Assembly: GCA_002964805.2 (NCBI GenBank)
Contig: PUDQ02000016.1
Span: forward strand, 930,001-994,000
DNA: 64,000 nt
From: Trametes villosa
Lineage: Eukaryota; Basidiomycota; Agaricomycetes; Polyporales; Polyporaceae
Direction: 5' to 3'
Positions 1 through 9,800 of the stretch are shown one piece after another (the first letter of the stretch is position 1; the number at the start of each line of letters is the position of its first letter). The notes beneath the pieces were generated by a model, which saw nothing but the letters and a program-made list of their open reading frames with translations, did not search any database and was not told the origin of the DNA. The position numbers and the translations under genes were made by a program.

Positions 1-21
1 ACCACAGCCCTTTACAGCTCC

Positions 22-565
22 CTACAACCTGGTGCGCATATCAGACTGGCTTATTGTAACATCTGACCTTAAATGAACGTCCTTCTGTATACTTTCTTTA
101 GCAGTAAGTGTCCTACCTCGCTCTTTACTCTTACCTTGCGACGCTAACACCGTGATAGAATCAACTTCGACAGGACCTTTGAGAGCCGCCATGACATAAC
201 CGGTCACTCGAGCACCTACTTCACCCACCTTCCTGCTGGTGAGGCTCCGTGCGCTATCCAAGGGTGGAGTAGTATTGATAATGTCCCACTGTACAGGCAC
301 CGTCGTGTTCTTCTCGGTGACCGACTCGGCGGGGCAGAGTGGACGCAGCGCGGACTTCGTCGTCCAGCCGACTGGTGCGCCGTGCTCTTCCTCCGCGTGC
401 TGGTCCCGTATTGACTTCGAGTTGCCTCATCACCGCCGCATTTACAGACAATAGCTCGTGTTTGTAATCGGTCGCCATTGGCTTCACGGACTTTTCACGG
501 TTATGGGCGACTTGTCGATCGGTAGACCTCATGACGCATGGCCCAGCACTCGCAGGGAGATACAT
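22..565 (-). other. possible minus-strand gene fragment, unrecognised
   Basis: Two overlapping minus-strand frames look mildly protein-like. One starts with an ATG near 471 (MATDYKHELL...). The other is open from about 420 down to a stop at 22 (...VPVQWDIINTTPP...KESIQKDVHL...). No clean intron joins them, because the frame changes within a few bases near 420. I recognise no domain. It could be the 3' part of a gene, a decayed gene or chance. Nothing else is visible between 566 and 1000; the next gene's promoter must lie there. Confidence 0.2.
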
Positions 566-1014
566 AGTATGCCGACCATAGTATGCTCAAGATGCTTGTG
601 ATTGATCATCTGCGCTTTTGAGCAATGATGCATGTTCTCGTTCCCCTAGAGGTCTCTCTTGCATGGGTGCTCGTCGGTTTCTGTATCCGTTCATTGCGGC
701 TAGCTCGTGCCTTGAGGAGTGGTGTCAATCCGAACACTACACCTTGTAACGCGAGACCTTGTCCGCCATAAGTTCTCGATGTCCGATATTGATCCTGGAG
801 CATTCAAGCTGCTGAGTGGAACAGTACTATACTTGACCTCGACTCTGAGTTGAAGGGGGAGAGGTTAGGGTTCCCCAATAGGCAAGAATGATACCATTGC
901 GCGTACGCTCGATCGCCGCTGCAGCATCTCACAGGCACACTCGCTCCTCTCACTTGCCTCTCTCCACCTACATCGCACTCATCTACCTACTGTTCTCTAA
1001 AGCACCAAGAAGCC

Positions 1015-2571
1015 ATGTCTGACAAGGACGTCCTTCTCTCGATGGGCTTCGACCCCGCCCGCGTCGAATGTACGCCTCACCGTTCACATACACACGGCTC
1101 TCCGCACATCTCGCATACTTTACTGACACACGCGTTCATGCTTCGCAGGGGCCCTGAAAGCCACAGGCAGCCGCGGCCTGCAGCCCGCGATGGACTTCCT
1201 GATCGAGAACGAGGGCAAGCCCGTGCCCGATCTCTCATCCGTCTCCGCCTCCTCCGCGTCTGCCCCAAGTGGCGGCGGCGGAGGTGGGGAGCCGATGGAC
1301 GAGGACGACGAGGACCTCGAGGCGCTCAAGGCCGTCTACGGGAAGAAGGCCGCTGCCGGATCTGGAGGTGGGGAGGGCAGCGCGGGGGCAAGCGAGGGCG
1401 CGGGCGCGGAGGCGAAGAGCATCAAGTGCACGGTGTGCGGGAAGACGTTCAAGAGCGTCGAGCTCGCGAACTTCCACGCGGAGAAGAGCGGGCACGACCA
1501 ATTTGAGGAGTCTACGGAAGAGGTGCGCCGCGCTCTTCTTGCCTTTCACGTCTCTATATATGCTGGGCTGGAACTCATTGAGCGGATGCGTGCGGGGACG
1601 TACAGATCAAGCCGCTGACCGAGGAGGAGAAGAAGGAGAAGCTGGCCGAGCTCCGGGCGAAGCTCGCGGAGAAGCGCAAGGTGAAGGCGAAGGAGGACGC
1701 GAAGGACAACCTCGCGAACGAGGCGATTCGCAGGAAAGCCGGGCGGGTAAGCCACTCCTCCTCTAACCTTCCCGATGGCACAGCGTGAACCTGGTGGCTG
1801 CACAGGACATCAACGAAATTCGCGAAGAGATGCAGCAGAAGGAGCTGCTCAAGGAAGCCGAGAAGAAACGGCGAGGTATGGTCACAGTTCCGCATTTGCG
1901 TGCGGCTTGCTGCGGTAGAGTGGTGCTCATGGAAACGGTGCAGAGAAGATCGAGGACGCGAAGGCGCGTGCAGCTGTGAAGGCACAGATTGAGGCGGACA
2001 AGAAAGAGCGCGCGGCGAAGGCAGCGCGGGAGAAGGCCTTGCGCGAGGGCAAGGCTCCCCCGGAGCAGTCGACGTCCGCGCCCGCGCCCGCTGCCGCGTC
2101 GACGGCGCCCAAGACGGCGGGCAAGGACTACCCGGAGACGCGACTACAAATTCGCATGGCGGGCGGGGGACAGCCTTACACCACCACGCTCCCGAGCGAT
2201 GCCCGTGCGCGGACCCGTTTGTTTTACGCTGATGGCGACGGGTGATGCTGACGCGCGCGACCCCGGAACAGCTCTGCGCGCGGTGGCGGAGTACGTCGCT
2301 GCACAGACCCTCGCGGTGGACGTGGACACGGTGAAGTTCTCCCTGACGTTCCCAAGGTGCGCCACCCGGCTCCGTGCGCGGTGGGAGAGTGTGGGTCCGT
2401 GCTGCGTGCTGACGCGGGTGTCCGTTCTGCAGGAAGACGTTCACGCGAGAAGAGATGGCGCGGTCGTTGCGGGATCTGGGGCTGACGCCTTCTGCGGTGC
2501 GTTTGGCTGAATCTGCCGGTGGGGACGCGTTCTGACCCCGAGACGGGAACCAGGTCTTGATTGCCTCTTGA
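1015..2571 (+). CDS. UBA - zinc finger - UBX domain protein (Cdc48/p97 adaptor, UBXN1-like)
   Basis: Eight exons (1015-1069, 1149-1522, 1606-1746, 1806-1875, 1944-2204, 2272-2356, 2433-2496, 2554-2571) encode 355 aa. The N-terminus (VLLSMGFDPARVEWALKATG) is a UBA domain, which binds ubiquitin. A C2H2-like finger (CTVCGKTF...FHAEKSGH) follows near residues 115-135, then a long Lys/Glu-rich helix, then a C-terminal UBX domain with the FPR turn (SLTFPRKTF) that docks on Cdc48/p97. The FPR codons are split by intron 6. The last exon is only 18 nt and supplies the typical UBX ending (PSAVLIAS). Reading through its intron gives a slightly longer alternative tail ending at 2535. By family knowledge it delivers ubiquitylated substrates to Cdc48 for proteasomal degradation. 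The UBA-coil-UBX order matches SAKS1/UBXN1; the finger is a fungal feature. Confidence 0.9.
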
Positions 2572-2989
2572 ACGGCGAAGGTGTGATGGTGATGCTGCCC
2601 GGACGTTGCGTCATGGCCGTCCGCGCGGGGAAGACGCGGCGGCGGATACGTGGATCGCGGAGGACGACGGTAGCCCGCTGGGTGCATGTGTATTTGTACG
2701 GCGTCGTGTGCATGTCTGCGTTGTATTGGAAAGCGTTGGGCCGTGTGCTGGTGGGTCGTTCCGCGACCGCGTGCCTGGGACAGGGGGAATAGAGTATACG
2801 CATAATTGCTGGGCGCCTGGACGATAGACGGGCGTCAGCGGGGGACGGGGTGGGATCAGAGCGCGATCATTGCTTTTCGGTGGGAGCGATGCGCTGAGCT
2901 CGGTTCTCTTCCATCCCTCCATGGCCCTCTGAGTGTCGCCCTCGCCGCCGCTGCTCTCCTTGCCTCTGCTTTTCATGCGCTAGCTCGCC
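2572..2989. other. intergenic, nothing recognised
   Basis: Short GC-rich spacer between two tandem plus-strand genes. It should hold the 3' UTR of the UBX gene and the promoter of the next. I see no clear TATA box, RNA gene or repeat. Confidence 0.5.
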
Positions 2990-5426
2990 ATGGACGTCGC
3001 CCGCGCACGCTCGCCCCCCGCTTCCCTCGGCCGCCGCCCCATCGGCCCCCGCAGCCCCGCCAGAGCTGGCACCGCGCCCCCCAAGAACATCATCCCCCTC
3101 GACCTCAGCGCCCGCCTCCAGGAGGAGCCTGCGCCAGTCTTCGCCTCCCCCGAACCCCTCCTCTCCGCCAGCCCGCGCGCCGCGTCCCCCGTCTTCACCA
3201 GACCGCCCTCGGAACAGGTGAGCGTGCCGCAGCCCGCCATACCCGAGGACAGCGCCGGTACCGCCGGCGAGCCAGAGCCTGAGCCTGAGCCTGAGGACGA
3301 CGACACGACAGCGTCGGCGCACGCAGAGAGCCCCCTCCCCCTCTCGCCCGAGGGCGTGCAGAGCCCGTTCGGCCTCCCGTACGATGCAGACTCGACGCCC
3401 AGCACCCCCGAGGACACGGACCCCCCAGAGCACCCGGCCGCAGGCACGCTACCGCCGCCCGAGTCCGCGCCGGAGCCCCTGCCTTCCCCGCCCCGTCCAG
3501 TCGGCAGCCGGCCGCCGTCGGCCCAGGTGAGCATGGGCGCGAGCGCGCACAGCAGAAGCCTGTCCGAGAAGAGCGTGCAGGCGAGCATCGCCGCGCCCGC
3601 CCCCGCACCGACAGAGCGCTCGTCTACGCCCGCGTCGACCCGCGCGTCGACTCCGGCGCTGGTGCGGGTCGTGCAGAAGCGACCGCCGCTCGCAGCCCCG
3701 CCTGCGCTGAACTTCGAGGCGGAGCCGATCGCGTGGAAGGGCATGACACTCGAGGCGGCACAGTGGACGTTGACTTCCGAGCAGCTGCAAGAAACTGTCT
3801 CGCGAGCGATCAGGCACTCGGCGTCTGAGTCTTTCATTCGTGTAGTGCCCACACAGACGTTTGACGTCGAGCTGCCGCAAGAACTGGAGCGATTAGAATC
3901 TGTACGTACCCTGATATCGGTTTGCGCGAATTACGCCGCTCACAGGCTTCACTCCAGCTCAGGATGACGACGCAAGCGCAATACCGGTTCAACATGCACC
4001 GACGCACGAACCTCCTCCAGTCGCTCGTCGCCCTCTCTCAGTCCCAATACTCGGACAACAGCGACGGCGAGGCGCTCTACAACCTCACGACGCAGCTCGC
4101 GGAGCTCACCGCCTCGTGCGACCGGCTGATGGAGACGCTCGTGCGGCTCGCGGACCAGCGCGCGCAGGTGCAGCAGGTGCAGAACCTGCACGTCGCGTCC
4201 GCGCTCTCGATGGCGCTCCGCAAGCTGAACACGTCGTACGCGAAGCGCGCCGCGGAGCTGCGCGACGCGCGCGCGCAGAATGAGGCGCTCAGCGCGGAGC
4301 TCGAGGAGGCGTGGAGCATGGCGCAGGACATGGCGCAGGAGATGGACGACCTCGACAACTTCGACCTCGCGTTCAGCGACGAGGACGGCGACGGCGACGG
4401 CGAGGACGACGACGAGGACCACGACGCGGACGCGCTCGAGGCGGAGATCTACAACGACATGGACCGCATGTCGACCGTCGCGAGCGTGCACAACGCGGAG
4501 GTGCTCAACATCACGGGCACCGCCGTCGCGACGAAGGCCACACTTACGACCCTCCCGACGATCTCCCCTGGGGGCGCCGAGCTTGCGAAGGGCGACCGCA
4601 CGAGCCGCGTGTTCGCGGCGAAGAAGCGGAGCAGCCGCGCGTCCAAGGCGAGCCTCCGCATCCCGAAGACCCCGACGGGCGGCGCCGGCGAGCGCACGGA
4701 GCGGCCCGACCGCTCGTCGATCTATTCGCTCCGCCGCCGCCGGAGCCGCAGCAAGAGCATCCGCCGCCGCTCGGAGCGCAATGATGCCGTGTCGCCCTCC
4801 AACGAGGACGTTCCTGAGGTGCCCATCATCCGTCTGCCCGAGCCTGCGCCGAAGAAGGAGGGCTCGTTCCTCGAGCTCTCGGAGACGAGGCCGGTGTCGC
4901 CCGCAATCAGTGCGGTGTCCGCCCCACCCATACCCTCCGCTCCTGTGGAGGACCGGCCATCAAGCCAAATAACTGCATGTGCGTCCGATATGCGTGCTCC
5001 GTAGCGTACCACCAGATGCTAACGTTCCTCTTAGCACCATCATCAGACGCGCCCCCGCCCGCACCCTCAATCCCTAACCCACCCCCATCCCCAACCTTCG
5101 ACATCCCCACCATCGCTTTGCAAGAAGCGCCCAAGGCCCCAGCGGCGTCCTCATCATGGCGCGCGCGCAAGCTGTTCTCGCGGCGCGTGCAGTCGATGGC
5201 GCCGCCGCCGCCGCGCGCGGCGGACGACACGGCGACGGCGCCGCTGAAGCGCTCGGCGAGCGAGCTGAAGCAGTTCGACGGCTGGCCGTTCCTCGGCGCG
5301 CAGAAGGCGCAGCGGTTTTCGGTCCCGGTGCTCTCGGTGATACAGCCGCACCGGAGCCGGAGCTCGACGGACAGCGCGCCTGCCGCGACGTCGAGCTCGC
5401 GGCCGTCGTCGAGCTCGACGAGGTGA
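2990..5426 (+). CDS. Pro/Ser-rich protein with central coiled coil, function unknown
   Basis: Three exons (2990-3901, 3946-4978, 5035-5426) give 778 aa. Residues 1-260 are low-complexity Pro/Ala/Ser/Glu, with a short run of Glu-Pro repeats. A helical region follows (about 290-450) with heptad character, rich in Gln, Leu and Ala (YNLTTQLAELTASCDRLMET...), ending in a strongly acidic Asp/Glu block. After it come basic Ser/Arg clusters (KKRSSRASK, RRRRSRSKSIRRR) and a Pro/Ser-rich tail. No enzyme motif, membrane segment or signal peptide is seen. Codon bias is strongly GC-ending like its neighbours, and frame is kept across both introns, so it is a real gene. A cytoskeletal, scaffold or nuclear role would only be a guess. 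Confidence 0.8.
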
Positions 5427-6835
5427 GCGGCGTGGGTGCGTGTATGCATGCGCATACGCAATACCGGCTCCCAGCTTAAGTTATACCGAACTCGAAATGT
5501 ACATGTCCTGCTGGCTTGGATCTTGTATCTCAGGTGCGGCGTTTTCCCCGTTTCAGCTTCCGTCGTTTCGAAAGTGTGCTGACGCCCCGTCGTAATCACA
5601 GTCTCTCCCATCCGTTCGTTCGTCATCTGGAGTGGACCGCCCCTCGTTACCCCACCGTCGTAATACCAGCATCTCCCCATTCCCACTTTCACTCCCCACG
5701 CATCATTCACCGCCCCCGCTACCCGCCCCGCCTCCCCGCCTTCATCAATGCTCACCCTCTGCCCCCTTCCCTCCATCCTCTTCCCCTTGCACGCCCGGAT
5801 GTACCATATGTGCCTTACCCTCCCCCTCGGCCCCTAATCGTGCTTCTGCTGCTGTCGCTGCTGGTACCAACGCTTGGCCGTGACCGTTCTGTGGATTTTG
5901 CTCTGGGCCTGTGCCGCTTACGCGCGCTCTCCTGTATTGTTACCATACGCATTGATACCTCGCCTATACACCACTGTCAAACAGCCGTCCTCGGTCTCGG
6001 TCAAGCGTGGACGGTGTGTCCGGGAGCAGTTGGCCGTTGAGGCCGCAGAGATCGGCGGTCTGGATGTGTGGTTCTAGTCTCCTGACGAGTATAGCATCGG
6101 TGACTGTCCCCAGATGTAGAGTGATTGAAACGGTCAACGTCAGTGTTGTACACCACGTGTCTCTCATGAGTCTCATCTTCCTCGTCCACAGCTATTACCG
6201 TATACCACAGGTTGCGACAACTCCACGCTGGCTTCCCCCATGGGATTCCCGGCTGATATTCGAGGCAGGGCACCACGTACGGCCCAGCAGAAAGCTGCAG
6301 AAGGTGACTGACTCCGACTGCCTCTCCGACAACCCCGCTGCGGCGCTGCCATCGGCCCCAGCGCTCGTTTCACACAGCCACCTGCCCCGACGTTCACCCT
6401 TACGCGCACCTCGCGGATCGCGAGCAGGAGATGCCAGACGGGGAGAGCACAGCGACGTCATCGAACGATCTCTGTCACTCCGAGTCCTAGCCAGCTATAA
6501 CTTACATAAGGTTAAGCTTGTAGTCGCAGCGGACTGCAGCATGGGTGCTGGTCCAGGTGCCTCATATGCTCTCTCCTTCGTCTCCGTCCTCCCCGGCTGT
6601 CCTCTTCCTCTCTTTCCCTCATGTCGGAAGACAAGCTCGCCCGGGAGGACGCCGCGGCATCGAGTCCCGGACCTGCATCCAGCTACGTCTACCCCGTCCG
6701 CTCGCTCCTCGGCAGGATCCAGCCCGGACGAGGAGTACCGAACATCCATGGCACGTCACGGTCCACGCTTTACTGTCTTCACCTCTTCCTAACTCCCCGT
6801 CAGGCGACGGCGGCCGCGGTGCAGTCGCTAGAACG
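5427..6835. other. intergenic / phytochrome promoter and possible 5' exon
   Basis: A pyrimidine-rich stretch at about 5640-5830 is typical of fungal promoters. An ATG at 6621 opens a short frame (MSEDKLARED...). It could be a non-homologous first exon of the phytochrome: a phase-1 donor (gtcccg) after its AAAS codons would join the acceptor at 6803. This is weak, so I start the phytochrome at 6836. No other gene is seen. Confidence 0.4.
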
Positions 6836-9800
6836 ATGTCGATGTCGCGATCGAGCAGCTCGAACAACCTAGCGAGTATCTCAGACTCTTCCGGACAACT
6901 TCGGGGGCAGCTGGGCCGTGCCGCTAGCCTCGGGTCCGCACCTCTTCTCCAAGATCGCCCCCCTCTTAGCGGGGAGCGCATCAGGCACACCATCTCAAAC
7001 TATCGCGACTTCCCTCCGAACGAGAGCCCCTTCTTGCCACGCACGTTCTCCTCCGCCCTTCCATCTCCCTCTCGTAGTTTGTATCTCCCCACCGGGGCTG
7101 ATGCATTCTTCACGTCGGGGCCGAACGACTCGGAGGACGAGGTGAGCGAAAATGCGGTGACGTATCTCCCCGACACCGGTGCGAGGTCCGCGCCTCCCAT
7201 TGTCGACGATATCGACAACCCTCACCATCCGACCTCTCTACCGCAAGTCGTAGCGGAGGCATTCAGCGACTTTTCCTCCCCCGTTCTGCTCTTTCCGGGC
7301 TCCGTCGCTCTGGACAGCCCCCCTGGAGGAGATGCTTTGGACGGACTCCCTCAAGGAGATGTCGACGACGTCTCTGCCGAATCCGCTCCGCCTCCTCCCC
7401 CTGCTACTCACTCAGCAAACTTCTCGCAATCAGGCATTGTTCACCTTCCGCCGGTAGATCCTCAGCCCGCCTCCTGGTCTAGGTCTGGCCATCCCGGCTC
7501 TGGAAGATGGGGCAGTCCGATTGTGTCGCATCCTGGGAACTGCTCGGCCGGCTCGACGAGGCCCCCGATGCTGTCCAGCTACGGCAGTTTCGGATCACGC
7601 GGGGCTTCCACTGAGGACTCTCACTCGTTTTCCGACCGCTCGTCGCTGTCACATTCGCGATCTCCAAGCAATGGGAGCAGCTCATCCGGCTCCCCGCTGG
7701 CCCATATAACATCACGATATCAGCATGTCGAAGACGAGAACGGACACCACCTTATAGTTGGGCGCGAAGGCAAGCTCACCAAGTGCGAAGACGAGGTACG
7801 TTTCTCGCGGCTGTCGTCTACCCGGACATTTCATGGGAGATCTTTTGCATAGCCTATACGCGCGCCGGGAGCGGTGCAAGGTTTCGGCATCCTCATTGCC
7901 GTGCAGGAGGACAACGAGACGGGCAATCTGATTGTCAGGCAAGTTTCCGAGGTGAGATGTTCATGCCACCGGCCAGTCAGCCACATGCTCACCCTTCGTA
8001 CGCAGAACTCGACAGAACTGTTGGGGCTGCCGCCGTCGTACCTGTTCGGCCTGGAGTGCTTCTCCCAGACATTCCCGGAGAAGCAAGCGGATGCGCTTTT
8101 TGAAAACATCGAGCATCTCAGCGACATGGCTCTGACGGTGGAAGAGCAGGCCGAGAACTTGCACGTGTTCATGGTGAGCGGCTGGGGAGAGCCTGGGTCT
8201 GCGCTGCCCGAAGAGCCCTCTGGCGATATCCACAACAGGCGGGCGTGGACCTGCTGGTGTGCTGCTCACAGGCCGTACGCGCTTGCTCCGGGAAATGCTC
8301 CTGCAGGGGAGGACAATGCCGAGGACCAACTCATCATTCTCGAGTTCGAGCTCGAGCATGATCCCTTCAACCCCCTATACCCTCCACCGCCAATGCCGGG
8401 GGATGGACAGGCGCGTTTTGGTACATCTTCCTCGTCAGACATCTCCGCGCCGGCTTCGGGAAGCTCAGGCCGGACGCTCGTCTCGGACTCTGACGAGAGC
8501 GTGGCGCTGGAAACTTGTGCAGAGCTGGCTGGGCCTCCGCCGTTCACAAGCAGTGTATCCCCGGGCGCCAGTACACCGTCGTCATCAGCGCTTTCCCCCG
8601 AGCCTTCCTCCTTATTCCCGGCGCACAATGTGCCGGGCGATGAGGAATGGTTGCCCAGTCCCGAGGACATTCTCGAGAGCACCACGAGTCGTTCGAAACC
8701 GCTGTTGGCGCTCGAACGGCTGCGGCGCACCAAGCAGCCCATCGACGGCACACGGTCTCCTGTCCCCGGCATGAACGCTCAAGCACGGGAGAGCTATCGA
8801 CGAACTCGAGGAGCGGGCGTCACGGGCATGATGGACGTATTCGCTGTCATGGCGCAGGTCAACGAGCAGCTAGGTTCCGCACCCGACGTGGACACGTTGT
8901 TGAAGGTGACGGTCGGGGTCGTCAAGGATCTGACGCAGTTCCACCGGGTGCTGGTGTACCAGTTCGACGAGGCATGGAACGGCCAGGTCGTGGCGGAGCT
9001 GGTCGACTGGAACCAGACGCACGACCTGTATCGCGGATCGCACTTCCCAGCGTCCGATATCCCTGCACAGGTGCGGTTGCGCGCTGTTTATCCCCGTACC
9101 ACTTTACTGACTGGTGATAGGCCCGCGAACTGTATGCTCTCAGTGAGTGGCTAGTAGAGTAGGTCCGCATAGTTCTCACGAGAGTGTTTGTAGATAAGGT
9201 GCGCCTGCTTTATGACCGCGGGCAACCCACGGCACGCTTGGTCGTCCGGAGCGAGGAAGACCTAGAGAGGCCTCTCGTATGTCATTTTCCTGTGATATAG
9301 GCAACTACTCGACTTACGACGGGCTTTTCGCCAGGACATGACGCACTGCTATCTGCGCGCCATGAGCCCAATACACATCAAGTGTATGTCATGCCGGTCA
9401 TCCCCCCCCCGATATCTTAAACTAACCGGCGCATATATTCATGCGCCCAGATCTGGAGAACATGTGTGTGCGCGCATCTATGTCTGTGGTAAGTCCAGGT
9501 TCCATCCATCTGCCAAATGCCTGCTCACAGTTTCGGATGTCTGGGAATTTGGTGCATGCCTGATACCGGGGTTTTTTTTTCAGTCTATCATCGCGTTCGG
9601 GAGGCTCTGGGGCCTCGTCGCCTGTCACTCGTACGGCCCGCAGGGGATGCGTGTCTCCTTCCCAGTGCGGCAGATGCTGCGGCTCCTTAGCCAGTCCATC
9701 TCGCGCAATATCGAGCGGCTGAGCTACGCGCAGCGTCTCCACACGCACCAGTTGGTAGCGTACCTCTCTCGCTCAACCGTGGATCTTGGCTGACACATCG

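Noticed and set aside
3195..3852. long minus-strand frames over the coiled-coil gene
   Set aside because: Antisense of a GC-biased real exon; Arg/Gly-rich shadow composition.
5516..6040. 174-aa frame downstream of the coiled-coil gene
   Set aside because: Reads Pro/His/Arg/Ser low complexity created by a pyrimidine-rich tract.
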